A stretch of DNA of 64,000 nucleotides from Pseudomonas karstica (GTDB taxonomy: Bacteria > Pseudomonadota > Gammaproteobacteria > Pseudomonadales > Pseudomonadaceae), in contig NZ_WLYI01000028.1 of NCBI RefSeq assembly GCF_009707515.1, forward strand, positions 27,294 to 91,293. Direction: 5' to 3'. Under the pieces are notes generated by a model, which had not been told where the DNA came from, made no database searches, and saw only the letters and a program-made list of their open reading frames with translations. Shown one piece after another: positions 1 to 8,184 of this stretch (within the stretch, counting starts at the first letter, position 1; every line of letters begins with the position of its first letter). Both the position numbers and the translations under genes were made by a program.

Positions 1-1
1 C

Positions 2-880
2 GTGGCCGACCACTATGCCGACAGTGATGAACATGCCTTGGCATTGGCCCGGCGCAGCATCGCCAACCTCAACTGGCGCAAGCAGGGCCAGTTGCAGCAG
101 CGCACTCCGGTGGCACCGCTGTATACCAGCGACGAGTTGTATGGGGTCATTCCAGCAGACGCCAAGCAACCGTTCGATGTGCGGGAAGTCATTGCCCGGT
201 TGGTGGACGGTTCGGTATTCGATGAGTTCAAGGCGCTGTTTGGTACCACCCTGGTGTGCGGTTTTGCTCATCTGCATGGCTACCCGATTGCGATCCTGGC
301 CAACAACGGCATCCTCTTCGCCGAGGCCGCGCAAAAAGGTGCGCACTTTATCGAACTGGCCTGTCAGCGCGGGATTCCCCTGCTGTTCCTGCAGAACATC
401 ACCGGGTTCATGGTCGGCCAGAAATACGAAGCCGGCGGCATCGCCAAGCACGGCGCCAAGCTGGTGACCGCGGTAGCCTGTGCCAAGGTGCCGAAGTTCA
501 CGGTGATCATCGGCGGCAGCTTCGGTGCCGGTAACTACGGGATGTGCGGTCGCGCCTATGACCCGCGTTTTTTGTGGATGTGGCCCAACGCGCGCATTGG
601 CGTCATGGGCGCCGAACAAGCCGCCGGCGTGCTGGTGCAGGTCAAGCGAGAACAGGCCGAACGTGCCGGCCAGGCATTCAGTGCCCAAGAAGAAGCGGCC
701 ATCAAGCAGCCGATCCTCGACCAATACGAAACCCAGGGCCACCCTTACTATTCCAGCGCCCGCCTGTGGGACGATGGCGTCATCGATCCGTTGCAGACCC
801 GTGACGTGCTGGGCCTGGCCTTGTCCGCCTCTTTGAATGCCCCCATTGAGCCGAGCCGCTTCGGCGTGTTCCGCATGTGA
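2..880 (+). CDS. liuB: Methylcrotonoyl-CoA carboxylase beta subunit (3' part only)
   Basis: This is the C-terminal 292 residues of a biotin-dependent carboxyltransferase; the family is about 535 residues, so the 5' half lies left of the window. With the alpha subunit LiuD it carboxylates 3-methylcrotonyl-CoA in leucine/isovalerate breakdown. Visible carboxyltransferase features are the glycine-rich stretches FGAGNYGMCGRAYDPR and MGAEQAAGVL. The identity is supported by the gene order carboxyltransferase, enoyl-CoA hydratase, biotin carboxylase, as in liuBCD. A geranyl-CoA carboxylase (AtuC) is the main alternative and cannot be excluded from this half alone. The stop is 17 bases before the liuC start. 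Confidence 0.88.
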   Translation: MADHYADSDEHALALARRSIANLNWRKQGQLQQRTPVAPLYTSDELYGVIPADAKQPFDVREVIARLVDGSVFDEFKALFGTTLVCGFAHLHGYPIAILANNGILFAEAAQKGAHFIELACQRGIPLLFLQNITGFMVGQKYEAGGIAKHGAKLVTAVACAKVPKFTVIIGGSFGAGNYGMCGRAYDPRFLWMWPNARIGVMGAEQAAGVLVQVKREQAERAGQAFSAQEEAAIKQPILDQYETQGHPYYSSARLWDDGVIDPLQTRDVLGLALSASLNAPIEPSRFGVFRM

Positions 881-897
881 CCGCAGGAGCCTCGTAC

Positions 898-1704
898 ATG
901 AGCGATTTCAACACCCTCGAACTGGTCATCGACCCCCGTGGTTTTGCCACTGTGTGGCTGAGCCGCGAAGAAAAGAACAACGCCTTCAACGCCGAAATGA
1001 TCCGCGAACTGATCATCGCCCTGGATCAGGTCCAGGGCGACCCAACCCTGCGCTTCCTGGTGTTGCGCGGGCGTGGCAAGCACTTCAGCGCCGGCGCCGA
1101 CCTGGCCTGGATGCAGCAATCGGCCGAACTGGACTATCACACCAACCTGGATGACGCCCGGGAGCTGGCCGAGTTGATGTACAACCTGGCCAAGCTGAAG
1201 ATTCCGACCCTGGCAGTGGCCCAGGGCGCGGCCTACGGTGGCGCCCTGGGCCTGATCAGTTGCTGCGATATGGCCATTGGCGCCGATGATGCGCAGTTCT
1301 GTCTGTCGGAAGTGCGCATCGGCCTGGCACCTGCGGTGATCAGCCCGTTTGTGGTCCAGGCGATTGGCGAGCGTGCGGCCCGGCGCTATGCCCTGACGGC
1401 GGAACGTTTTGGCGGCCAGCGCGCACGGGAGATCGGACTGCTGGCAGAGAGTTATCCGGCCGGCGAACTGGAGCGCCAAGTCGAACAATGGATCGCCAAC
1501 CTGCTACTCAATAGTCCGGCGGCCATGCGCGCCAGCAAGGATCTGCTGCGAGAAGTGGGTCACGGCGCCCTCACCCCGGCCCTGCGTCGTTATTGCGAAA
1601 ACGCCATTGCCCGCATCCGCGTCAGTAGCGAAGGCCAGGAAGGCTTGCGGGCCTTTTTGCAGAAACGAGCGCCCAGTTGGCAGTCTCAGGAGCCGCGTTC
1701 ATGA
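898..1704 (+). CDS. liuC: Methylglutaconyl-CoA hydratase (enoyl-CoA hydratase family)
   Basis: A 268-residue crotonase-fold protein, predicted to hydrate 3-methylglutaconyl-CoA to HMG-CoA, the step after the LiuBD carboxylase. The oxyanion-hole motifs GKHFSAGADLAWM and GAAYGGALGLISCCD are intact. The ATG at 898 is chosen because AGGAG lies 8 bases upstream; a GTG at 877 is in frame but would overlap the end of liuB. The stop overlaps the liuD start as ATGA, so the two are translationally coupled. The exact substrate (methylglutaconyl- versus isohexenylglutaconyl-CoA) is inferred from the operon. Confidence 0.87.
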   Translation: MSDFNTLELVIDPRGFATVWLSREEKNNAFNAEMIRELIIALDQVQGDPTLRFLVLRGRGKHFSAGADLAWMQQSAELDYHTNLDDARELAELMYNLAKLKIPTLAVAQGAAYGGALGLISCCDMAIGADDAQFCLSEVRIGLAPAVISPFVVQAIGERAARRYALTAERFGGQRAREIGLLAESYPAGELERQVEQWIANLLLNSPAAMRASKDLLREVGHGALTPALRRYCENAIARIRVSSEGQEGLRAFLQKRAPSWQSQEPRS

Positions 1705-3650
1705 GTTCACCCGTTCTCAATACTGTATTGGTGGCCAATCGTGGCGAAATCGCCTGCCGCGTCATGCGTACCGCCAAAGCCATGGGGTTGACCACCGTCG
1801 CCGTGCACAGCGCCACGGACCGTGATGCACGCCACAGCCGCGAGGCCGATATCCGTGTCGACCTGGGCGGCAGCAAGGCCGCCGACAGCTACCTGCAAAT
1901 CGACAAGTTGATTGCCGCAGCCAAGGCCAGTGGCGCCCAGGCGATTCATCCTGGCTATGGTTTTCTCTCGGAGAACGCCGGGTTTGCCCGTGCCATCGAA
2001 GCCGCAGGGCTGATTTTTCTCGGCCCTCCCGCCTCGGCCATTGATGCCATGGGCAGCAAGTCCGCCGCCAAGGCACTGATGGAAACCGCTGGCGTACCCC
2101 TGGTACCCGGTTACCACGGCGAGGCCCAGGACCTGGAGACTTTCCGCCAGGCCGCTGAACGCATTGGCTACCCGGTGCTGCTCAAGGCGACCGCCGGCGG
2201 TGGCGGCAAGGGCATGAAGGTGGTCGAGAATATCAGCCAATTGGCCGAAGCCCTCGCGTCGGCGCAACGTGAGGCACTGTCGTCTTTTGGCAATTCGCAG
2301 ATGCTGGTGGAAAAGTACCTGATCAAGCCTCGCCATGTAGAAATCCAGGTATTTGCCGATCAGCACGGTCATTGCCTGTACCTGAACGAGCGCGACTGCT
2401 CGATCCAGCGTCGACACCAGAAAGTGGTCGAGGAAGCACCCGCGCCTGGCCTCAGCCCTTCGCAACGCAAGGCCATGGGGGACGCGGCCGTGCGTGCGGC
2501 ACAAGCCATCGGCTACGTCGGAGCCGGAACCGTGGAGTTCCTGCTGGATGCCCGGGGTGAGTTTTTCTTCATGGAAATGAACACCCGGCTGCAGGTGGAG
2601 CACCCGGTCACCGAAGCCATCACCGGCCTGGACCTGGTGGCCTGGCAGATTCGCGTCGCCCAGGGCGAGCCGCTGCCAATGACGCAAGAGCAAGTGCCGC
2701 TACGGGGCCATGCCATTGAGGTACGGTTGTACGCCGAAGACCCGGGCAACGACTTTCTGCCGGCCACCGGGCACCTGGCACTGTACCGTGAGCCTACGCC
2801 GGGGCCGGGGCGTCGAGTGGACAGCGGCGTCGAGCAAGGGGACAGCGTCTCGCCGTTCTACGACCCGATGCTGGGCAAGCTGATTGCCTGGGGCGAGGAT
2901 CGCGAACAGGCACGCCTGCGGTTACTGGCCATGCTGGATGAATTTGCCATCGGCGGGCTGAAGACCAACCTGGGCTTTCTGCGGCGCATCATTGGCCATC
3001 CGGCGTTTGCGGCAGCGCAACTGGATACCGGTTTTATCCCCCGTTATCAGGAGCAATTATTGCCAGCGGCCAGCGAGTTGAGCGATGAGTTCTGGCAGGC
3101 CGCTGGCCACGGTTTGATACAGAGTCGCGCCGCCAGGGTACGAACGGATGATCCGGGCTCGCCTTGGGCCCATACCAACGGCTTTCGCTCAGGCTTACCT
3201 GCCGAGACGTCGTTGCATTTGAGCTGCAATGGGCAGGATCGACTGGTGATCTTGCAAGGCGGCGACGAGGCGCCAGAACTACAAGGTGAACACTTGGTGA
3301 TCGAACAGCACGGCGTACGCCGCTCATACCTGGCTGTGCCAGGTGAGAACGCACTATTTCTGCGCTGGGGCGATGAAATGCACTGCGTCACCCTGTTTGA
3401 CCCGATTGCCGCAGTCGAAGCCAACCAGCTTCATCAAGGCGGCCTGAGCGCACCGATGAACGGCAGCATCGTACGGATACTGGTGGACGTCGGGCAAACG
3501 GTCGAGGCGGGTACACAACTGGTGGTGCTGGAGGCCATGAAGATGGAGCACAGCATCCGCGCGCCCCATGCCGGGGTAGTCAAGGCATTGTATTGCCAGG
3601 AAGGTGAAATGGTCGCCGAAGGCAATGCATTGGTAGAACTGGAAGATTAA
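1701..3650 (+). CDS. liuD: Methylcrotonoyl-CoA carboxylase alpha (biotin carboxylase) subunit
   Basis: A 649-residue biotin carboxylase/carrier subunit that carboxylates its own biotin and hands the CO2 to the beta subunit. The N-terminal biotin carboxylase domain starts VLVANRGEIACRV. The ATP-grasp glycine loop GGGGKGMK lies near residue 165, and EMNTRLQVEHPVTE is the ATP/bicarbonate site. The C-terminal biotinyl domain has EAMKM with the biotin lysine at 614. The start at 1701 overlaps liuC (ATGA) and has AGGAG at 1688-1692. HMG-CoA lyase (liuE), which follows liuD in P. aeruginosa, is absent; a convergent repressor follows, its stop overlapping this one. Confidence 0.92.
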   Translation: MSSPVLNTVLVANRGEIACRVMRTAKAMGLTTVAVHSATDRDARHSREADIRVDLGGSKAADSYLQIDKLIAAAKASGAQAIHPGYGFLSENAGFARAIEAAGLIFLGPPASAIDAMGSKSAAKALMETAGVPLVPGYHGEAQDLETFRQAAERIGYPVLLKATAGGGGKGMKVVENISQLAEALASAQREALSSFGNSQMLVEKYLIKPRHVEIQVFADQHGHCLYLNERDCSIQRRHQKVVEEAPAPGLSPSQRKAMGDAAVRAAQAIGYVGAGTVEFLLDARGEFFFMEMNTRLQVEHPVTEAITGLDLVAWQIRVAQGEPLPMTQEQVPLRGHAIEVRLYAEDPGNDFLPATGHLALYREPTPGPGRRVDSGVEQGDSVSPFYDPMLGKLIAWGEDREQARLRLLAMLDEFAIGGLKTNLGFLRRIIGHPAFAAAQLDTGFIPRYQEQLLPAASELSDEFWQAAGHGLIQSRAARVRTDDPGSPWAHTNGFRSGLPAETSLHLSCNGQDRLVILQGGDEAPELQGEHLVIEQHGVRRSYLAVPGENALFLRWGDEMHCVTLFDPIAAVEANQLHQGGLSAPMNGSIVRILVDVGQTVEAGTQLVVLEAMKMEHSIRAPHAGVVKALYCQEGEMVAEGNALVELED

Positions 3651-4294
3651 AATTTCGCGATCGCCTGCACCACCACGCCGATGATCCGGCATTCATCGCT
3701 GAATAGCATTTTAGGGTAGGTCGGGTTGAGCGGTACCAGGTAAAGCTGGCCGCTCTCCTCCATCAATTTGCGAAAGGTCGCCTGGGGGCTGAAGGCCCAT
3801 TGTGCGACCACCAGCTTACCGGGCTCGGCTTCGATCGCCGGGTCCACCAGGATCATCATGCCCTCGCTGATACTCAAGCCTGCGGGGGCCGTCATGGCAT
3901 CACCCATCACCCGCAGCCAGAATGCCGCACCCCGGGCATGATAGTCGGTCAACTCGAAACGGGCGGCGCCGTAGGGCGCTGGCTCTTCTCGCACTTCGCA
4001 GGCTCCTTTCCAGTCGCTGACCGGGTAACGGAAATACGGGTTGTATTGCTCCTCCGGTGGCAACTCGTCGCCCATAGGCAGGGTGGGTTTTGCGCGGATC
4101 ACCAGGGTGACTTCAAGGTACCCCAGACCCAGCGCCTCCATCACCCGGTTCATGTCAGAAATGCTTGGCTCGCGCCGCTTGTTCAGCCAATGACCAACAC
4201 CGCCCTGAGACATCCCCAAGCGTTCGGCCAATTGATCCTGCGTGACCTTGCGGTCCTTCATGTTGGCTTTGACCAACGCTATCCATTTATCCAT
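3647..4294 (-). CDS. CI/LexA-type repressor with S24-like C-terminal domain, nucleophile Ser replaced
   Basis: A 215-residue XRE-type regulator. Residues about 6-60 form a helix-turn-helix (TQDQLAERLGMSQGGVGHWL). The C-terminal half is an S24/LexA-like dimerisation domain. In active S24 proteins the motif is G-D-S-M; here it is V-M-G-D-A-M, so the serine needed for self-cleavage is alanine. A lysine remains near the expected general-base position (ATFRKL). Regulation by RecA-triggered autocleavage is therefore doubtful. The ATG at 4294 is preferred; a TTG at 4306 would add four residues. Two near-identical palindromic boxes lie upstream. Such repressors often sit beside phage or tailocin genes, but none are present here. 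Confidence 0.8.
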   Translation of the reverse strand: MDKWIALVKANMKDRKVTQDQLAERLGMSQGGVGHWLNKRREPSISDMNRVMEALGLGYLEVTLVIRAKPTLPMGDELPPEEQYNPYFRYPVSDWKGACEVREEPAPYGAARFELTDYHARGAAFWLRVMGDAMTAPAGLSISEGMMILVDPAIEAEPGKLVVAQWAFSPQATFRKLMEESGQLYLVPLNPTYPKMLFSDECRIIGVVVQAIAKF

Positions 4295-4304
4295 GGGGCC
4301 TGAC

Positions 4305-4319
4305 AATACGGTGTGTACT
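4305..4319. promoter_or_regulatory. Operator-like box 1 upstream of the S24-like repressor
   Basis: Imperfect palindrome AATAC-GGTGT-GTACT ending 11 bases from the repressor start. The same architecture recurs at 4364-4378. Inferred to be an autoregulatory operator, because both boxes lie in the short divergent region before the repressor. Confidence 0.45.
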
Positions 4320-4363
4320 TACAGCCACAATAAACACTTTGTATTAATCAATCAAATGACACA

Positions 4364-4378
4364 AATACGGATCGTACT
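4364..4378. promoter_or_regulatory. Operator-like box 2 in the repressor/4425 divergent region
   Basis: AATAC-GGATC-GTACT, identical in both half-sites and in the first two spacer bases to box 1, 59 bases away centre to centre. It lies 46 bases before the divergent small gene at 4425, so it could control both directions. Confidence 0.45.
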
Positions 4379-4424
4379 ATTATTCAACCCAGGCATTCGA
4401 CACCCCACCCCGAGTACTGACCTC

Positions 4425-4772
4425 ATGACAACATCCCCGGATTACCAGCCCAACACACTCAACGATGATGAACTGCTGAACCTTCGCAGCAGTGGCGCTG
4501 CCCAGCGCGCGATCGACTATTACTTGAAAGAGAATGTATCAGGACCCTGCATCGACGACGCGTTGTTTGAAGTCAAGACCGATGTCAGTGATGAAGAAGC
4601 CCTGGTCCACGCTTGCGACCTGTTACGCAGTGCGGCCGCCACCGCCTATGAGTCAGCGAACAGCAGCCTGGGCAATAGCCGGGACCTGGCGTTTTCGGTG
4701 GTGTATTTGATTGATATGGCCAAGGCCATGGTAGAGCGATCGCTACGAGCACCAGGCAGGGCAAATCGATAG
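4425..4772 (+). CDS. Small Pseudomonas protein, DUF6124/DUF3077-like
   Basis: A 115-residue soluble protein with no signal peptide. The middle (VSDEEALVHACDLLRSAAAT) and C-terminal helix (AFSVVYLIDMAKAMVERSL) resemble the small DUF6124/DUF3077 proteins common in fluorescent pseudomonads, whose function is not established. The ATG at 4425 follows the divergent region carrying the two operator-like boxes, so co-regulation with the repressor at 3647-4294 is possible. No clear Shine-Dalgarno is visible. The family assignment is from pattern memory and needs a profile search. Confidence 0.65.
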   Translation: MTTSPDYQPNTLNDDELLNLRSSGAAQRAIDYYLKENVSGPCIDDALFEVKTDVSDEEALVHACDLLRSAAATAYESANSSLGNSRDLAFSVVYLIDMAKAMVERSLRAPGRANR

Positions 4773-4831
4773 CTGGAGGCGTTGCCGAAAGACGGGAGAG
4801 AAAAATATTTCTATCCACGGGATAAAAACAT

Positions 4832-4863
4832 TTGACTTGCAAATGATAATGATTATTATTGCA
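4832..4863 (+). promoter_or_regulatory. Fur-controlled promoter of prrF
   Basis: TTGACT (4832-4837) and TATTAT (4854-4859) are spaced 16 bases apart. A Fur-box-like palindrome with outer arms TGCAA (4838-4842) and TTGCA (4859-4863) and core GATAATGATTATTATT fills the spacer and -10. Fur binding would occlude the promoter in iron-replete cells. Confidence 0.85.
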
Positions 4864-4865
4864 TC

Positions 4866-4980
4866 AGCTGATCGCGAGATCAGTCGATAGACCAAGGGAC
4901 CTTAGGTCGGACTCTTGGAATATCTCCTCATCAGGCTAATCACGGTTTTTGACCCGGCTCTTTGGCCGGGTCTTTTTTTT
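4866..4980 (+). ncRNA. prrF: PrrF iron-responsive small RNA
   Basis: The conserved PrrF core is recognised at about 4922-4952, including CTCATCAGGCTAATCACGG. This is the region that base-pairs with and represses mRNAs of iron-rich proteins when iron is scarce. It ends in a strong intrinsic terminator: GACCCGGC (4951-4958) pairs with GCCGGGTC (4965-4972), followed by eight T. The 5' end is inferred as about 7 bases after the -10 hexamer. Pseudomonads usually carry two prrF copies; only one is in this window. Confidence 0.88.
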
Positions 4981-4981
4981 G

Positions 4982-5252
4982 CCAGTTTTTCTGGCATGGC
5001 TTCAGGCTAATGAAGACTGTGTGTTGCTTAATGGCGCGCATGGTAGCAAAAGAATATCGCCGAAAAAAGGTGATTGAGCGCTCTAGCCCCAGTCTTTCAA
5101 AAATAGCGCTTGAGAATCAATCTCATAGATTCTAAGCTGCTGCTGCGTCATGGATGACGCCCCCCCTCCTGCACCTCAGTATTTGCTCCCCGACCTCCCC
5201 CCGCTCCTGTGTAAAATGCCCGCCATAACACTCATATTCAGGCAACCAGACT
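4982..5252. other. Intergenic stretch without a gene
   Basis: The interval between the PrrF terminator and the M14 peptidase start. It opens with a small hairpin GCCAG-TTTTT-CTGGC at 4981-4995 immediately after the PrrF T-tract. No convincing reading frame is seen. Confidence 0.6.
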
Positions 5253-6404
5253 ATGACCGTGGCCTTGACCTCCATCAAAATCAGTACCAACTTCGACAGC
5301 GGAAATATCCAGGTCCTCGACGCCAGCGATGCCCATCAGTTGCTGCTGGCCATCAAGCCCGATACCCGCAGCCAGCACTTCCAGTGGTTCCATTTCAAGG
5401 CCGAAGGCATGTATGTGGGCCACACCCATACCTTCCGCCTGAGCAATGCCGGCCAGTCCTCCTACAAACATGCCTGGAGCGGCTACAACGCTGTTGCGTC
5501 CTACGACCATATCAACTGGTTTCGTGTGCCCACCCGCTTTGATGGCGAGACGTTGCATATCTCGCTGGAGTCCCGGGAAAAGCAGGCGTGGATTGCCTAT
5601 TTCGAACCCTACAGCCGTGATCGTCATGATGGGTTGATCGAGCAGGCGTTGAATCGTGCCGGCACGCAATTGCTGGCCACCGGTAAAAGCGTCGAGGGCC
5701 GCGATATTCAGTTATTGCGCCGTGGCAAAGGCCGCGAAGGACAGCGCAAGGTGTGGATCATTGCCCAACAGCATCCCGGCGAACACATGGCCGAATGGTT
5801 TATGGAAGGCATCATCGAACGCCTGCAACAAGATGGCGACGATGAACTGAAACAACTCCTGGCTACCGCCGACCTGTACCTGGTGCCAAACATGAACCCC
5901 GATGGCGCCTTCCACGGCCACCTGCGTACCAACGCCATGGGCCAGGACCTCAACCGCGCCTGGCAGAATGCGAGCCAGGAAATCAGCCCGGAAGTGCTAT
6001 TCGTCCAGCAGCAGATGGAAAAATACGGTGTCGATCTGTTCCTGGATATTCACGGCGACGAAGAAATCCCCTACGTATTCACCGCCGGCTGCGAAGGTAA
6101 CCCTGGCTATACGCCACGCATCGAACAGCTGGAAAAACGTTTCCGAAGCCACCTGAGCGCCCTGACCCGCGACTTCCAGACCGCTCACGGCTACACCCGT
6201 GACCTGCCGGGCCAAGCCAATATGACTCTGGCCTGCAACAGCGTCGGCGAGAAATTCGACTGCCTGTCACTGACCCTGGAGATGCCCTTCAAGGACAATG
6301 ACGATGCACCTAATGCACACACCGGTTGGTCGGGCAAACGTTCAATGCAGTTGGGTAAGGATGTGTTGAGCACCGTGGCGGATATCGTTTGCGTATTGCG
6401 TTAG
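5253..6404 (+). CDS. M14-family zinc carboxypeptidase (cytosolic carboxypeptidase-like)
   Basis: A 383-residue cytoplasmic metallocarboxypeptidase with no signal peptide. Residues 1-120 form the beta-rich N-terminal domain typical of the CCP/AGBL-like M14 subfamily; the catalytic domain follows. The zinc ligands are H174 and E177 in QHPGEH plus H267 in DIHGDEE. The substrate-binding arginine is in DLNRAW (235) and the general-base glutamate is E343 in LTLEMPF, so it should be active. Eukaryotic relatives trim side-chain glutamates from tubulin; the bacterial substrate is unknown. It is transcribed alone and converges on hxlR across a shared terminator. Confidence 0.85.
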   Translation: MTVALTSIKISTNFDSGNIQVLDASDAHQLLLAIKPDTRSQHFQWFHFKAEGMYVGHTHTFRLSNAGQSSYKHAWSGYNAVASYDHINWFRVPTRFDGETLHISLESREKQAWIAYFEPYSRDRHDGLIEQALNRAGTQLLATGKSVEGRDIQLLRRGKGREGQRKVWIIAQQHPGEHMAEWFMEGIIERLQQDGDDELKQLLATADLYLVPNMNPDGAFHGHLRTNAMGQDLNRAWQNASQEISPEVLFVQQQMEKYGVDLFLDIHGDEEIPYVFTAGCEGNPGYTPRIEQLEKRFRSHLSALTRDFQTAHGYTRDLPGQANMTLACNSVGEKFDCLSLTLEMPFKDNDDAPNAHTGWSGKRSMQLGKDVLSTVADIVCVLR

Positions 6405-6410
6405 CCCTGC

Positions 6411-6440
6411 AATAAAGGGCCCAGGGTTGGGGCCCTTATT
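6411..6440. terminator. Bidirectional terminator between the M14 peptidase and HxlR genes
   Basis: AATAAAGGGCCC (6411-6422) pairs with GGGCCCTTATT (6430-6440). The right arm includes the stop codon of the convergent HxlR gene (6436-6438). Confidence 0.75.
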
Positions 6441-6882
6441 GAACCGCCACGCGCCGGCAATCCTGCGGCCCCAGCAGCCGCCCATCCGCCGAGCGCAACT
6501 CCAGCGTACGCACAGGCTCACCCTGCTCGCGGTCCACAATCACCGAATGCACCTCCCCTTTCCCATAGAAAAACCCCTCGCCCCACTGCCGCAAGCCAAT
6601 GATCACGGTAAATAGTGCCCTGCCTTTTTCTGTCAACACGTACTCCTGATACGCACTGCCGTCCGACGCCGGAACGATCTCGAAAATCCCGTGGGCCACC
6701 AGCGTGCGCAAGCGTGTAGACAAGATGTTCTTGGCCACTCCAAGGCTGCGCTGAAACTCGCCAAACCGCCGAATACCGTCAAAGGCATCGCGAATAATCA
6801 GCAGCGACCAACCGTCACCAATGGCGTCCAGGGAGCGGGCCACCGGACATTCGGCGCTTTCAAAGCGGGTGAGCTTGACCAT
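6436..6882 (-). CDS. HxlR-family transcriptional regulator
   Basis: A 148-residue winged-helix protein with the HxlR signature: an early cysteine (ECPVARSLDAIGDGWSLLIIRDAF) and the wing region LSTRLRTLVAHGIF. The family often senses thiol oxidation or small electrophiles. It is divergent from the MFS exporter at 6982, with 99 bases between, so it probably controls that exporter and itself. A palindrome at 6946-6966 is the best operator candidate. The C-terminal ~40 residues (VRTLELRSADGRLLGPQDCRRV) extend beyond the minimal family length. Confidence 0.87.
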   Translation of the reverse strand: MVKLTRFESAECPVARSLDAIGDGWSLLIIRDAFDGIRRFGEFQRSLGVAKNILSTRLRTLVAHGIFEIVPASDGSAYQEYVLTEKGRALFTVIIGLRQWGEGFFYGKGEVHSVIVDREQGEPVRTLELRSADGRLLGPQDCRRVAVQ

Positions 6883-6945
6883 GGGAACTTACCTGCCTTA
6901 GAAGAAATGTAGTTGCAATATAAAACTAGAATCCTTACCGTACAA

Positions 6946-6966
6946 CTGGTTTTAATTCAAAACCGG
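6946..6966. promoter_or_regulatory. Palindrome in the hxlR/MFS divergent promoter
   Basis: CTGGTTTT-AATTC-AAAACCGG, 7 of 8 paired positions, ending 15 bases before the MFS start. A candidate HxlR operator by position only. Confidence 0.4.
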
Positions 6967-6981
6967 AATAGGTAGCGCCTC

Positions 6982-8181
6982 ATGTCCAAATCCCCGTTAA
7001 GCAGCGCCGTGGTGCTGCTGTTCGCTATCGCCTGTGGCCTGGCGGTGGCGAATGTCTACTACGCCCAGCCCTTGCTGGATGCCATGGCCGATACCTTCGC
7101 CATGGATCACGCTACGGTCGGTATCGTCATTACCCTGACCCAAATCGGCTATGGCATTGGCCTGGTGCTGCTGGTGCCTCTGGGAGACCTGCTCAACCGT
7201 CGTCGCTTGATCGTCAGCCACCTGCTGCTGTCGACCCTCACGGTTCTACTAGTGGCGCTCTCTTCCAACAGTTTCTGGCTGCTGGTCGGCATGGCCTTGA
7301 CCGGCCTGCTGGCAGTGGTCACACAAACACTGGTGGCCTTTGCCGCCAACCTGGCGCAGCCCGAGCAGCGTGGGCATGTCGTGGGCCTAGTCACGAGTGG
7401 CATCGTTGTCGGCCTGCTCTTGGCCCGCACAGTGTCGGGTGCCATGGCGGACCTGGCCGGCTGGCGTTCGGTGTACCTGTTGTCGGCAGGATTGACCTTG
7501 CTGATGGCGCTGTTGCTCTGGCGAATCTTGCCCGCTCTCGAGCAACCACGTGCCACCGGCTCTTATGCACAGTTGATCCGCTCGGTATTCAGCCTGTTCA
7601 AACAAGAAAAAACACTGCGCGATCGTGCGGTCCTGGCCCTACTGGTTTTTGCTGCCGGCACGGTGTTGTGGACGCCGCTGGTACTGCCCCTGAGTGCCCC
7701 GCCACTGTCGTTGTCTCACACACAAATAGGGTTGTTCGGACTCGCCGGAGCAGCAGGCGCCCTCGGTGCCGCCCGTGCCGGACGCCTGGCCGATTGCGGC
7801 TTCGCCCAGTGGACCAGCGGTGGTGCCCTGATCCTGATGCTGGTGTCCTGGCTGGCAATCGGCTTTACCCAATCGTCCCTGTGGGCGCTGTTGCTCGGGG
7901 TGATTGCCTTCGACTTGGGCCTGCAAGCAGTCCACGTCACCAGCCAGAGCCTGATCTACAGCGTGCGCCCCGAAGCCCAGAGTCGGCTGGCGGCCGGCTA
8001 CATGCTGTTTTATTCGGTGGGCAGCGCGTTAGGGTCGGCAGGATCGACGATGATGTACGCTTGGGGAGGATGGATCAGCGTGTGCAGCCTGGGTGCAGCG
8101 ATCAATCTGCTGGCGCTGATCTACTGGCTGATCACCTTGGGCCCAGCACCGGCGGCACAATCACAGCCGGCGCAAGGCTAG
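6982..8181 (+). CDS. MFS transporter (drug/sugar efflux type)
   Basis: A 399-residue inner-membrane protein with about 12 predicted hydrophobic segments. The N-terminus (ANVYYAQPLLDAMADTFAM) and loop (GYGIGLVLLVPLGDLLNRR) match the YnfM/AraJ-like efflux branch of the major facilitator superfamily. Export driven by the proton gradient is expected; the substrate is unknown. It is divergent from an HxlR regulator, which suggests inducible export of a small toxic compound. It ends 3 bases from the convergent cytochrome b561 gene. The ATG at 6982 lacks an obvious strong Shine-Dalgarno (GGTAG at 6971). Confidence 0.85.
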   Translation: MSKSPLSSAVVLLFAIACGLAVANVYYAQPLLDAMADTFAMDHATVGIVITLTQIGYGIGLVLLVPLGDLLNRRRLIVSHLLLSTLTVLLVALSSNSFWLLVGMALTGLLAVVTQTLVAFAANLAQPEQRGHVVGLVTSGIVVGLLLARTVSGAMADLAGWRSVYLLSAGLTLLMALLLWRILPALEQPRATGSYAQLIRSVFSLFKQEKTLRDRAVLALLVFAAGTVLWTPLVLPLSAPPLSLSHTQIGLFGLAGAAGALGAARAGRLADCGFAQWTSGGALILMLVSWLAIGFTQSSLWALLLGVIAFDLGLQAVHVTSQSLIYSVRPEAQSRLAAGYMLFYSVGSALGSAGSTMMYAWGGWISVCSLGAAINLLALIYWLITLGPAPAAQSQPAQG

Positions 8182-8184
8182 GTA

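Noticed and set aside
3647..4772. Possible prophage or tailocin start next to the CI-like repressor
   Set aside because: No lysis, tail or integrase genes follow; the neighbours are liuD, a small DUF gene and PrrF.
4981..4995. Second terminator directly after PrrF
   Set aside because: The stem is only 5 bp with no T-tract; PrrF already has a strong terminator.
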